Part shown: piece after piece, positions 26,987-36,381 of the stretch | Layout: every line of letters begins with the position of its first letter | How positions within the stretch are numbered: position 1 is the first letter of the stretch | From: Acidobacteria bacterium UBA7540 | GTDB taxonomy: Bacteria > Acidobacteriota > Terriglobia > UBA7540 | Reading direction: 5' to 3' | Length of the DNA stretch: 64,000 nucleotides | NCBI GenBank assembly: GCA_002478145.1 | Contig: DLMI01000018.1 | Location: forward strand, 77,185 to 141,184 | Position numbers and translations under genes: made by a program | The notes under the pieces: model-generated | Told to the model about the DNA's origin: nothing | The model's database searches: none | What the model saw: only the letters and a program-made list of their open reading frames with translations

Positions 26987-29900
26987 ATGAAAAAACTTAT
27001 CTTGATGTTTTCAGTCTTATCGTTCTTATGCGGATGCGGCGGGGGCGAACAATCTAAATCTGTCATCTCTGTCATCTCTGTTTCTCTCACTCCGTCGGCT
27101 CAGACAAACATCGATCAGGGGCAAACCTTGAATTTCACTGCCCAGGTGGCGAACGACTCCAGCGGCGCAGGGGTGACTTGGAGCATGTCCGGGACGTCGT
27201 GCAGCGGAACCGCTTGCGGGACCTTCTCCAACCAGACAACGAGCGCGGTGACTTACAACGCTCCGGCATCCGTTTCAGGAAGTATGACGGTGACGATTCT
27301 AGCAACCTCTGTTACCGACACAACAAAATCGATGTCCTCGACCGTGGTGGTGACGCCGCCGCCGAGCATTACGACGACATCGCTCGCCAGCGGCACCGTA
27401 GGCACAGCCTACAGTGCCACTTTGCAGGCCAGCGGCGGCGCGGGCACGCTCACCTGGAGCTTGGCCTCCGGCTCAACGCTGCCTGCGGGCCTTTCCTTGA
27501 GCAGTTCGGGAGCGATTTCCGGCACGCCCACCACACCGGCGACTACGTCCTTCACGGTGAAGGTAACCGATTCGTCGGGTGGGCAGCCCGGGCCGGTTTC
27601 GGCGACACAACAGCTCAGCCTCACGATCAAGCCCGCCCAGTTGATTATCACCACAACTTCGTTGTCCAACGGAGTTGTGGGTACCGCTTACAACGCTTCG
27701 CTGACGTCTTCGGGCGGCACCGGAGCCATCAGTTGGAGCGTGACCAGCGGAAGTCTGCCGGCGGGACTCAATTTAAGCGGTTCAGCCATTTCCGGCACGC
27801 CCACGGCTGCGGGCACAGTGCCTTTCACCGTCACGGCCACAGATTCAGGCACCCCTCCGCAGACCGTGAACCAGCCACTGAGCATCACCATCAATCCCCA
27901 ACTGGCCATCACCACCACGACCCTGCCCAACGGCGTGGTCAGCGCCCCATATAGCGCCAGCCTACAGTCCAGCGGCGGCGTGGGAACCATCACCTGGAGC
28001 GTAACCAGCGGCACTTTGCCGGCGGGATTGTCCATGAGTGGCGCGGGCGCGATCTCCGGCACACCGACTGCGGGGGGGACTTCGAATTTTACGGTGACCG
28101 CCAAGGATTCAGGCACTCCGCAGCAGGCCGTGCAGCAAGCGCTCAGTATTACGATCACCACGGGGTTGTCAATCACCACCACAACCTTGCCCAACGGCAC
28201 CGTCAATTCGGCTTACAGCCTCACACTACAGAGCGCCGGAGGCACAGGAACGATTACCTGGAGCGTTTCACAGGGTAATTTGCCGGCCGGGTTAAATCTG
28301 AGCACTTCGGGTACGATTTCCGGAACGCCGACGACAGCGGGGGCAGCGAATTTCACCGTATCTGCTACTGATTCCAGCAGCCCGCCACAGACCAAAACTC
28401 AGGCGCTCAGCATCACGGTGAATCCCGTGTTGAGCATCACGACGACCAGCTTGCCCAGCGGCACCCTGGCGACCTCGTACGGCCAGAGCATCGCGACCAG
28501 CGGCGGCACCCTGCCCATCACCTGGAGCATATCGAGCGGCAGCTTGCCGGCGGGGCTGACGCTGGCAAGCGGCGCCAAGGGCGTGGGCGTCATTTCCGGC
28601 ACACCCACAGCGTATGGCAGCTACACCTTCACGGTCACCGCGACGGACTCGAGCACTCCCCCGCAGAGTGCAAATCAGCAGTTCACCATCGTCATCAATA
28701 ACGTGCCGCTAACCATCACCACCACCAGCTTGCCCAACGGTACGATGAATACGTCTTACAGTGCGCCGCTGCAAGCTTCCGGTGGCACGCAATCGTATAC
28801 CTGGACCGTGGCGGCCGGCACGCTGCCAACGGGGTTGTCACTGAACAATTCCGGGGGGACGTGGGCACTTTCCGGCACGCCCACCGCAGCGGGCACCTTC
28901 AACTTCACACTCCAGGTTGCCGATTCCAGCACCCCGCCTCAAACCCAAACCCAGGCTTTCAGCGTCACCATCACCGCCGTCTTAGCCATCGCCACCACGA
29001 CTTTACCGCAGGCCTGGACGGATGTTGCCTATGACCAGATTATTCAGACGAACAATGGTGGCAAGCTGCCGATCACTTGGAGCATCACCACCGGCACGTT
29101 GCCTCCGGGGTACACACTGCAAAGCACTGCGAGCGGTTCGGGACTCATCACCGGCACTTACACCACCTACCCCACAATCGGCTACTATAACTTTACGGTA
29201 AAAGCCACCGACTCGAGCAGCCCGCCAGAGACCGCGACCCAGCCGCTGACGATACTTGCCCAGGGCGCGCCTGTATACCTGTCCATCGTCACCGCCACGT
29301 TACCGAACGGGACAGTGAATACGGCTTACAACGTGCCACTCCTAGCCACTGGCGGTATACCGCCTTATACCTGGACCGTAACGAGCGGGTCGACCTTGCC
29401 CTCTTGGGTGACACTGAGCGGTTCCGGCACGTCATGGTCACTTTCCGGGACGCCCACGGCGGCGGCTACCTCGAACTTTTCGCTCACGGTGAGCGATTCG
29501 GAGTCGCCACCCGCGACTGCGACTGCAGCACTGAGCCTGGCGATTGTGGCACCGCAGGTTTGCAGCACAGGAAACGAGTCGGCGCTCAAAGGCCAGTACG
29601 CCTTCAGCCTGGGTGGTGATGGCACCTCGGGTTTTCTGGCTGCGATCGGCTCCTTTACGGCGGACGGCAGCGGACACATCACCGCCGGCACAGTCGATGC
29701 CAACGGTGACACAAATAGCACCGGCAACGGCTTGGGCTACCAATCCGGCAACATCATCGCCGGCAGCAGCTCCTACACGCTGGGTTCAGACAACCGCGGA
29801 TGCGCGACCATCACAACTTCCTTCTACACCTTCATCACCCGCTTCGCGATTCAGCCGAACCCGGCAGGTAATACGCAAGGCACGATCGAGGAGTGGGACG

Positions 29901-30994
29901 CGGGTACGGAGCCCTATATCGCCTCCGGTCGCATCTACCAACAGAGCTTCCCCGCGGCCGTGCCCGATGGCGTCTGGGTGTACTCGGAGAGCGGCTCCCC
30001 GTCTGGATTCCGAACTACTCTCGTAGGGACTAGAACGGCCAGTGGCGGTCTCATTACGGCCGGCGAGTATGACTTCGGTGGCGAGGGGGGCCAAACCTAC
30101 CAAGGCCTCATCGGCACTTACACAACCCCAGACCCGACCACGGGCCGATTGACAATCGCTACCACCGCCAACGGCGAAACCGTAACCCGCGTGGCCTACC
30201 AGGTGTCGGGCACGCAACAAATCGAAATGACCGCGTCTCCAGACGACCAAGACGTCTCCCAAACCGCATACATTCTGTTGGGAACTGCACGACTCCAGAG
30301 TGGAGCCTTAACCTTGTCTGGCAACATGGTCTACTACGCGGTAGGGTACCAGGGCGGAGCGTTCGCGTACGTGACCTTTGCTACCATTAACGCCAATTCC
30401 GGCACATCCAGCTATACGGGAAACGACTACGAGGATTCCGGCGGGCAGTGGGGGATATCGACACCCGGCAATCCCACCTGCGCTTACACCACCGACTCCT
30501 ACGGCAGGGTTGCCACGAGCGGTACGAATTGCGGGATCTTCAACTATTACGGTCCGTGGAGTTACCCACCGATCTTTTACCTGACTGGCCCGAATACGGG
30601 CTTCCTGCTCGGAATAGACCCGTCAGTTTCACTCGGGGTGCTCGCCCCGCAGTCGGCCACGGCGATTACCCCGGGCACTTACACCTTTGGCACGTCTGAG
30701 GTGGTCATCCAGGACGTCTACGAAACGATGATAGGGAGTGGCACTCTCGCCAGCAGCGGCAACTTCACGGGCACGGGCGATAGCACGTCAACGGGTTATT
30801 TTAGCACGGCCCAGCAAGGCGATGAATCGATCAGCACCACCCTGACCGTGAATTCCGACGGGACCTTCAGCGCTTCGGACTATCCGGGGCTCGTCGTGGG
30901 CGTGATCATGTCCGGTTCACAGTTCATCAAGATCGACGGCCCATACAGCCCGGCGAACACGCTGCTGATCTTCAACACCATACCCACGCCGTAG
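26987..30994 (+). CDS. Giant lipoprotein with eight putative Ig-fold repeats
   Basis: The 1335-residue exported protein has a lipoprotein signal with Cys in SFLCGCGGG (about residue 15-17). One Big-type Ig unit comes first (residues about 25-115). Eight repeats of about 85-95 residues follow, of the putative-Ig (He_PIG) pattern: each starts like ITTTSLPNGT and contains TWSV...LPAGL and ISGTPTA. The last 450 residues form a distinct domain (GQYAFSL, SFTADGSGHITAG, later YLTGPNTGFLLG), shared with the next large gene. It is probably anchored in the outer membrane and displayed for adhesion or carbohydrate contact; this is inferred from architecture. AGGAGG precedes the ATG. Confidence 0.82.
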   Translation: MKKLILMFSVLSFLCGCGGGEQSKSVISVISVSLTPSAQTNIDQGQTLNFTAQVANDSSGAGVTWSMSGTSCSGTACGTFSNQTTSAVTYNAPASVSGSMTVTILATSVTDTTKSMSSTVVVTPPPSITTTSLASGTVGTAYSATLQASGGAGTLTWSLASGSTLPAGLSLSSSGAISGTPTTPATTSFTVKVTDSSGGQPGPVSATQQLSLTIKPAQLIITTTSLSNGVVGTAYNASLTSSGGTGAISWSVTSGSLPAGLNLSGSAISGTPTAAGTVPFTVTATDSGTPPQTVNQPLSITINPQLAITTTTLPNGVVSAPYSASLQSSGGVGTITWSVTSGTLPAGLSMSGAGAISGTPTAGGTSNFTVTAKDSGTPQQAVQQALSITITTGLSITTTTLPNGTVNSAYSLTLQSAGGTGTITWSVSQGNLPAGLNLSTSGTISGTPTTAGAANFTVSATDSSSPPQTKTQALSITVNPVLSITTTSLPSGTLATSYGQSIATSGGTLPITWSISSGSLPAGLTLASGAKGVGVISGTPTAYGSYTFTVTATDSSTPPQSANQQFTIVINNVPLTITTTSLPNGTMNTSYSAPLQASGGTQSYTWTVAAGTLPTGLSLNNSGGTWALSGTPTAAGTFNFTLQVADSSTPPQTQTQAFSVTITAVLAIATTTLPQAWTDVAYDQIIQTNNGGKLPITWSITTGTLPPGYTLQSTASGSGLITGTYTTYPTIGYYNFTVKATDSSSPPETATQPLTILAQGAPVYLSIVTATLPNGTVNTAYNVPLLATGGIPPYTWTVTSGSTLPSWVTLSGSGTSWSLSGTPTAAATSNFSLTVSDSESPPATATAALSLAIVAPQVCSTGNESALKGQYAFSLGGDGTSGFLAAIGSFTADGSGHITAGTVDANGDTNSTGNGLGYQSGNIIAGSSSYTLGSDNRGCATITTSFYTFITRFAIQPNPAGNTQGTIEEWDAGTEPYIASGRIYQQSFPAAVPDGVWVYSESGSPSGFRTTLVGTRTASGGLITAGEYDFGGEGGQTYQGLIGTYTTPDPTTGRLTIATTANGETVTRVAYQVSGTQQIEMTASPDDQDVSQTAYILLGTARLQSGALTLSGNMVYYAVGYQGGAFAYVTFATINANSGTSSYTGNDYEDSGGQWGISTPGNPTCAYTTDSYGRVATSGTNCGIFNYYGPWSYPPIFYLTGPNTGFLLGIDPSVSLGVLAPQSATAITPGTYTFGTSEVVIQDVYETMIGSGTLASSGNFTGTGDSTSTGYFSTAQQGDESISTTLTVNSDGTFSASDYPGLVVGVIMSGSQFIKIDGPYSPANTLLIFNTIPTP

Positions 30995-31013
30995 GTGTTA
31001 ACTTCGAGGAATT

Positions 31014-31045
31014 GGGCCTTGCCTGTCAGCCGGCGGGCAAGGCCC
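31014..31045 (+). terminator. Hairpin terminator after Ig lipoprotein 1
   Basis: A 10-base stem (GGGCCTTGCC with GGCAAGGCCC) lies 20 bases after the stop, followed by TTCTGG rather than a long T-run. The same stem recurs after the second lipoprotein gene at 34570-34597. Confidence 0.6.
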
Positions 31046-31181
31046 TTCTGGCGAATAACCGGATTGAACTTGCGCCGAGAAGCAGCTATCCGTATATTGG
31101 CCGCTCAATCGCGCAGGCAGAGTTTGGATTGCTGTTCAAGTTTCACATTTTATGAAAGTCATGCTTAGCAGGAGGCATGCA

Positions 31182-31322
31182 CTGAATAGACTCAGAGTGG
31201 TGGTTTTGATGTCGCTTACCTTCGTGGTGGTCGTGCGGCTTGTACCGGCGCGCGCGGAGCGCCTGAATAGCCCCCACTGCCAGCCTACCACTTTTCCCTC
31301 TGTTTTCACATCCTCTGGATAG
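31182..31322 (+). pseudogene. Orphan signal-peptide remnant (CTG in place of ATG)
   Basis: A 46-codon frame begins CTG after AGGAGG and encodes LNRLRVVVLMSLTFVVVVRL, then VPARAE, an export signal with an Ala-x-Ala cleavage site and no mature protein behind it. The equivalent place before the third gene (34741) keeps ATG and reads MNRLKVAASTLM. It looks like the 5' end of a lost gene within a duplicated module. The end overlaps the leader repeat. Confidence 0.5.
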
Positions 31323-31394
31323 GCCTTTCCCACACGCAATTCGCATCCGCAAATAAATGAGGCATTTTCCTTCTGCTTTGCGCTGTCTGAGTGA
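31254..31394 (+). repeat. Leader repeat, copy 2, upstream of Ig lipoprotein 2
   Basis: This is the second copy of the segment at 26640-26780, with scattered substitutions and a few single-base gaps. It runs to about 40 bases before the lipoprotein start. Conservation across both loci suggests a shared promoter or untranslated leader, or simply a common duplication origin. Confidence 0.7.
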
Positions 31395-31433
31395 ACTGGC
31401 AAACAGAAATCTGTCCCTACGGAGGAGAAGCAA

Positions 31434-34400
31434 ATGCTCAAGAAAGGGTTAAATTACGCGCAGAATCTGCTTCGCATTTATTTCAATCCAACGGAGGAAT
31501 CCTTGATGCCAACCGAATCGAAGCGAAAATCAGCTTTGATGGGAGTCGGATCGATCATACCGGGCCTGCCCGGTACAGTTTGTGTTTTGGGAATCAGCTT
31601 GAGCCTGCTGATGGTGATGGTGGGTTGTGGTGGTGGAACGACGAAAACGACGCCCCCTGCAGTGGCGGTTTCCATTACCACGCCCACGAGCGCGCAGATC
31701 GTACCTGTGAATGGAACCTTGGCGATTACTGCCGCCGTGGCTAACACGACCAATACCGCCGTTACCTGGACCGTGAACGGCGTCACCAATGGCAACTCGG
31801 CGTACGGGACCATCTCGGGTTCGGGCTTGACCGTGACTTATAACGCGCCGCCTACCGTGCCTGGGACGGCCACGTTCAACATTACGGCGACCAGCCAGGC
31901 GGATTCCACCAAGTCGGCTTCGGTGAGTGTAACCATTTCGGCCGGAGTGGCGGTCTCCATGACCACCCCGACCGGCCCGCAGAATTTGGTGGTCAGTTCA
32001 ACCTTGGGCTTTACCGCCTCGGTGACCGGAACCTCCAACACGGGCGTCACCTGGACCGTGAACGGCATCACCAACGGCAACGCGACGTACGGGACCATCA
32101 CGGGTACGGGCTTGACCGTGACTTATACCGCGCCGGCTGCCATGCCGTCGCCGGCCACGTTTAACGTTACGGCCACCAGCGTGGCGGATACCACCAAGTC
32201 AGCCTCGGTGAGTGTAACCATTTTGCCCCCAGTGGCGGTCTCCATTGTCACGCCCACCAACTTAACGCAGAACATAGCGGTGAACGGAACCTTGGCGATT
32301 ACTGCCGCCGTCGCTAACACGTCCAATACCGCCGTTACCTGGACCGTGAACGGCATCACCAACGGCAACGCGACGTACGGGACCATCTCGGGTACGGGCT
32401 TGACCGTGACTTATACCGCGCCGGCTGCCGTGCCGTCGCCGGCCACGTTTAACGTTTCGGCCACCAGCGTGGCCGATAACACCAAGTCAGCTTCGGTGAG
32501 TGTAACTATTTTGCCCGGAGTGGTGGTCTCCATCACCACCCCGACCGGCGCGCAGAGCTTGGCGGTCAATGCGACCTTGGGCATCACCGCGTCCGTAACG
32601 GGAACCGCCAACACGGGCGTCACCTGGACGGTAAATGGCGTTACCAACGGCAACGCAACATACGGGACCATCTCGGGTTCGGGCTTGTCCGTGACATATG
32701 ACGCGCCTGCTGCCGTGCCGTCGCCGGCCACGTTTAATGTTACGGCCACCAGCGTGGCGGACACCACCAAGTCAGCTTCGGTGAGTGTCACGATTACGCC
32801 TCCTCCCGCCGTGGCGGTCTCCATTACCAGCCCCACCAACTTAACGCAGAGCGTAGTGGTGAACGGAACCTTGGCGATTACTGCCGCGGTGGCTAACACG
32901 TCCAATACCGCCGTTACCTGGACCGTGAACGGCGTTACCAACGGCAACGCGACGTACGGGACCATCGCGGGTTCGGGCTTGTCCGTGACCTATGACGCGC
33001 CGGCTGCCGTGCCGTCGCCGGCCACGTTCAACGTTACGGCGACCAGCGTGGCGGATAACACCAAGTCGGCTTCGGTCAGCGTAACGATCGTGGCGATCGG
33101 GGCTTGCACGGACACCGGGAGCGAGTCGCTCCTCAGCGGCCAATACGCCTTCATCCTGAGTGGATATACCGCGGAGTCGAGCTTCCTAGCTGCGGTCGGT
33201 TCCTTCACGGCCGATGGCACAGGCAAGATCACTGCGGGGGTAGTCGATAGCAATGGTGCCCTCGTCCAATCTGGCGCCAGCATCGATCCTACTCAGAGCT
33301 CCTACTCGGTGGGTTCGAACCACCTTGGCTGCGCCACCATCGTAACGAGCTCGGGCACCTTCACCACAAGGCTCTCCGTCGGCGGTATCACTTCGGGTGT
33401 GGCGACAGCGGGCCGCCTGGTCGAGTGGGATAATGCCACCAACATCAACTATCTCACCGCGGTGGGTCAGATCCTGAAACAGACCGTTCCCACCAACCTG
33501 CCCAGCGGCAATTATGTTTACCAGAACACCGGCGTCTATGGAAGTTCAAGTCAATACCGCACCGGTGTTGTAGGGATGATAACCATCGAGGCCGGTACCA
33601 GCGGCGGTACCGTTACGGGCGGCGAATATGACGTCAACGTGGAGGGTGTCATCAACGATGGTAATGGTCTCTCCACACCTTACTCAGGCGGTACCGGCAC
33701 CTACACCGCCCCCGACCCGACGACCGGCCGGTTTACCGTCGCGATAACGGGGAACAGCGTGGGCTACCTGGTGTCCGGTTCGCAATTCCTGGAAATGTCG
33801 ACGGATGCCCTAGCCAGCGACACTGCGGTTCTGGTCGGCATGGGGCAACTCCAGAGCGGATCCTTATCCTTAACCACTGGCAGCAATCTAGTCTATTATG
33901 TGACGGGGACGGAGAGCGCCGAGCTTGGACTCATCAACGTCACTGGATCCACCAGCTTTACGGCCAACTATTACGAGGATGTAGCGGGCGGGCCGGAAAG
34001 TCCTCAAGCTCCGGCCTGTACCTACGCCACCGACACCTATGGCCGGGTGGTAACCAGCGGCGCCACTTGCACAATGTATCTAACTACCTATAAAACAATG
34101 TACCCTCCGGTTTTCTACCTAACCGGCCCCAACACGGGTGTCATGCTCGGAACGGGCGCCGGTGTTTATGTTGGCCAGGTCGAACCGCAGGTGGCCCCGA
34201 GCGGCAGCTTCTCCGCCACCTCTCTCTCAGGCACTTTTTATGATGGCGATAGTGAGGTGGTCAACGAAGCCGTAAGCGCCGAAATGATAGACGTAGAGGT
34301 GTTAACGTTCAACGGTAGCGGCGGCGTCGATATAATCGGTGACTATATTGGTGGCTATATCGGAACCTCAGTCAACCAGGAGGCCGATCAGACCAATAAC

Positions 34401-34550
34401 ACCTCGCTCGGAACGGTGAATTCCAATGGTACCTTCAGCACCAATTCTACCTACGGGCAGATCAATGCCATCATGATCTCCACTACCAAGGTCGTGGATA
34501 TCGACAATGCCACACAGCCTTACCCCATCATTTCGGTGGTCAAGCAATAG
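31434..34550 (+). CDS. Giant lipoprotein with five near-identical Big-type Ig repeats
   Basis: The 1038-residue exported protein has two possible starts, both with GGAGGA sites: 31434 and 31506. The second gives a more ordinary signal with lipobox-like VMVGCGGG. Five repeats of about 95 residues follow (VTWTVNGVTNGN, YGTISGSGL, SPATFNVTATSVADTTKSAS), very similar even at the DNA level. The C-terminal 470 residues match the end of the previous lipoprotein (GQYAFIL, SFTADGTGKITAG, PPVFYLTGPNTG). So two unlike Ig arrays carry the same terminal domain. It is probably a surface adhesin or scaffold; no ligand is indicated. Confidence 0.82.
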   Translation: MLKKGLNYAQNLLRIYFNPTEESLMPTESKRKSALMGVGSIIPGLPGTVCVLGISLSLLMVMVGCGGGTTKTTPPAVAVSITTPTSAQIVPVNGTLAITAAVANTTNTAVTWTVNGVTNGNSAYGTISGSGLTVTYNAPPTVPGTATFNITATSQADSTKSASVSVTISAGVAVSMTTPTGPQNLVVSSTLGFTASVTGTSNTGVTWTVNGITNGNATYGTITGTGLTVTYTAPAAMPSPATFNVTATSVADTTKSASVSVTILPPVAVSIVTPTNLTQNIAVNGTLAITAAVANTSNTAVTWTVNGITNGNATYGTISGTGLTVTYTAPAAVPSPATFNVSATSVADNTKSASVSVTILPGVVVSITTPTGAQSLAVNATLGITASVTGTANTGVTWTVNGVTNGNATYGTISGSGLSVTYDAPAAVPSPATFNVTATSVADTTKSASVSVTITPPPAVAVSITSPTNLTQSVVVNGTLAITAAVANTSNTAVTWTVNGVTNGNATYGTIAGSGLSVTYDAPAAVPSPATFNVTATSVADNTKSASVSVTIVAIGACTDTGSESLLSGQYAFILSGYTAESSFLAAVGSFTADGTGKITAGVVDSNGALVQSGASIDPTQSSYSVGSNHLGCATIVTSSGTFTTRLSVGGITSGVATAGRLVEWDNATNINYLTAVGQILKQTVPTNLPSGNYVYQNTGVYGSSSQYRTGVVGMITIEAGTSGGTVTGGEYDVNVEGVINDGNGLSTPYSGGTGTYTAPDPTTGRFTVAITGNSVGYLVSGSQFLEMSTDALASDTAVLVGMGQLQSGSLSLTTGSNLVYYVTGTESAELGLINVTGSTSFTANYYEDVAGGPESPQAPACTYATDTYGRVVTSGATCTMYLTTYKTMYPPVFYLTGPNTGVMLGTGAGVYVGQVEPQVAPSGSFSATSLSGTFYDGDSEVVNEAVSAEMIDVEVLTFNGSGGVDIIGDYIGGYIGTSVNQEADQTNNTSLGTVNSNGTFSTNSTYGQINAIMISTTKVVDIDNATQPYPIISVVKQ

Positions 34551-34569
34551 CAGTTAACTTCGCGGGAAA

Positions 34570-34597
34570 GGGCCTTGCCGCTTCGGCGGCAAGGCCC
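34570..34597 (+). terminator. Hairpin terminator with UUCG loop
   Basis: A perfect 12-base stem (GGGCCTTGCCGC paired with GCGGCAAGGCCC) is closed by TTCG, a very stable tetraloop, 20 bases after the lipoprotein stop. Only a short T-pair follows. It is related to the hairpin at 31014-31045. Confidence 0.75.
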
Positions 34598-34820
34598 TTC
34601 TGGCAACGGTGGCCAGATGAGATTGAACTTGCGTCGAGAAGCGGCTGGTTGTATGTTAGCAGCCGCACCGCGCAGCCGGAGTAAGAATCAATATTCGAGT
34701 TTGCATTCTTTGAAAGAATTACTTACCAGGAGGCATGCAATGAATAGACTGAAAGTGGCGGCTTCGACGTTAATGCTATACTGCTCACTAGATTCCGAAC
34801 CTAGGGAAAGGAGCGCTCCC

Positions 34821-35423
34821 ATGCGTAACAATGTTTTGAGTGGCGTCACAGCGTTTTGCCTCAGGGGAGCTTGCAGGTCACTCGCAAGCTTTCTGCTCGC
34901 ATTCAGTGCGATGGCATTTCTCTTCACCGGGCCCATCTCCGTTGCACAGGATTCCAAAACTATCTCCGAACTGCCCGCGCCATCCAGCGGCAAAGCCATC
35001 GTCTGTATCTACCGCACGTACAGATTCACCGGTTCGTCCTCACACGACGAGATTTTTGTCAACGGCAAACATCTCGGCAAACTCCTCAGCAGCGAGTACG
35101 AATTCACGGAAGTGCCGCCGGGGACTGTTGTGATTTCCGGATTCCCCAAGGAGTACTACGGAAGCGTCATCATGTCCGCCATGGCGGCCGCCAATCAAGC
35201 CAGGCAGAAAGAAAACGAGCGGGCCCGGTTTGAGGCGGAGGCGGGCAAAACCTATTACTTCAAATGGACCGCCGGAGTCGCGGCAACTGGGATCAAGGTC
35301 ACGCCTGAGGATCCCGAGAAGGGAGCCAAAGAGATACGCAAACTCCATCTCTCCAAGCCCCCTGACGACAAGGAAGAAGCGAAACCCGGAACGAAAGACG
35401 CCGACAAACCGCCAGCGAACTAA
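34821..35423 (+). CDS. Secreted DUF2846-like protein
   Basis: The start at 34821 has AAAGGAG upstream; an in-frame ATG at 34741 (MNRLKVAAS) marks a duplicated leader instead. A signal sequence (about LASFLLAFSAMAFLFTGPIS) leads to a domain with AIVCIYRTYRFTGSS, EIFVNGKHLGKL and EFTEVPPGTVVISG. That is the pattern of DUF2846 proteins (small beta domain displaying a VNG turn). A Lys/Pro/Asp-rich tail ends the protein. The function is unknown; such proteins are periplasmic or lipid-linked. The length is about 200 residues. Confidence 0.7.
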   Translation: MRNNVLSGVTAFCLRGACRSLASFLLAFSAMAFLFTGPISVAQDSKTISELPAPSSGKAIVCIYRTYRFTGSSSHDEIFVNGKHLGKLLSSEYEFTEVPPGTVVISGFPKEYYGSVIMSAMAAANQARQKENERARFEAEAGKTYYFKWTAGVAATGIKVTPEDPEKGAKEIRKLHLSKPPDDKEEAKPGTKDADKPPAN

Positions 35424-35482
35424 CATCGCTCCGGCTGATTGTGAGCTATCGGTGAACGTGCGTGACCTGATTGCGTTGATAG

Positions 35483-35794
35483 CGTCGGTCTGAGGTTACC
35501 GACAAGTCCTCAACTGCGGCCCGTGTCTATACTCTGGACGGTGAAGTCCTGGAGTGGCACAAAGGCAACACGGCGGAACGGATGCTCATCGCCGCCGGTT
35601 CGGTGGCGGGACGCGAAAACGCCAAGATCCACTTCTGGCTGACGGACAAAGATGGGAAGACGGTCTTCGAGACAACCGACGTTATCCGGTCACTCTGGAT
35701 GCGCAACAAGAAGATGAAATCAACCGGGATGCTCGCGCGACCGTTCAGGGAGAAAGTCGCTGAGCGCTTGAAAGAGGCGAAGCTGGCGACCTAG
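35483..35794 (+). pseudogene. 5'-truncated gene fragment, possibly DUF4410-like
   Basis: The frame is open from a stop at 35480-35482 to a TAG at 35792-35794, without a proper start and signal. The translated part (VLEWHKGNTAERMLIAAGSV, then ENAKIHFWLTDKDGKTVFET) looks like the C-terminal half of an exported protein with a glycine-linked beta structure, as in DUF4410-type proteins. An internal ATG (35582) could give 70 residues. I regard it as the tail of a lost gene. Confidence 0.45.
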
Positions 35795-35830
35795 GGTGTC
35801 CCAGTACAATAGTTGGGGCGGGCGGGGTGG

Positions 35831-35867
35831 CGCATACGTCCCGACGGTTCTTGTCGGGATGTATGCG
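35831..35867. repeat. REP-like hairpin, copy B
   Basis: This is the reverse orientation of the element at 23043-23079: the stem CGCATACGTCCCGAC pairs with GTCGGGATGTATGCG. Neighbouring bases (GTAGAC and ACACCCG) are partly shared too. It lies in a gene-free stretch. Confidence 0.6.
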
Positions 35868-36082
35868 AACACCCGTAGACATTCCGTCCCTTGACAGGCG
35901 GCGGGTGTCATGATAGCCTATGTGTGTGAGCAACTTTGTTGACGTATCACGCCTCGCTCTCTTGTTTCGCATAGTGGCGAGCCATGGCCCTCATGGGCGC
36001 CCCAGCATCACTCGCTCAATTGTCCTGCAGCTCAACAAAGCCTACCAACCTTGAAAGGAATTCTTTTTTTTGACGGAGCAAT

Positions 36083-36193
36083 GCGGGAATGTCATTGAAA
36101 ACAAAGTACCGCTGTGGAAAACCCCGGGGAGAAGCGGGAATGTCTATGAAAACACAGGAGATAGGAGCAGAAAGCGGGAATGTCATTGAAAAG
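36083..36193 (+). repeat. Three direct repeats of about 20 bases
   Basis: The unit GCGGGAATGTCATTGAAAA occurs at 36083, 36134 (with TCTATG for TCATTG) and 36174, spaced 51 and 40 bases. Multiple spaced direct repeats are found at the ends of IS21-type elements, but no transposase is nearby. The rest of 35868-36381 shows no gene. Confidence 0.55.
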
Positions 36194-36381
36194 AAAGGAG
36201 GTAGGTCGTAGGTGAGGAAGGGCAGGATTCAGGAGCCAGGAGGCAGAATGAAGGGCACCTGCTCTCCGCCGACTGCCTTCGGCTCACTGCCGACTGCCTA
36301 GCGGGGCAATGAGAACTCGGTCTTTGGGTTACGGCTAAGGGCCGCGCTGTTGGACTCCAGTCACTCGTGGCTCTGTGCCCA

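Noticed and set aside
31138..31441. Frames opposite the leader repeat
   Set aside because: Overlap a repeat that is also present at 26640; no conserved frame between the two copies.
36083..36193. CRISPR or tRNA-related repeats
   Set aside because: Only three imperfect units, unequal spacing, no cas genes and no cloverleaf.
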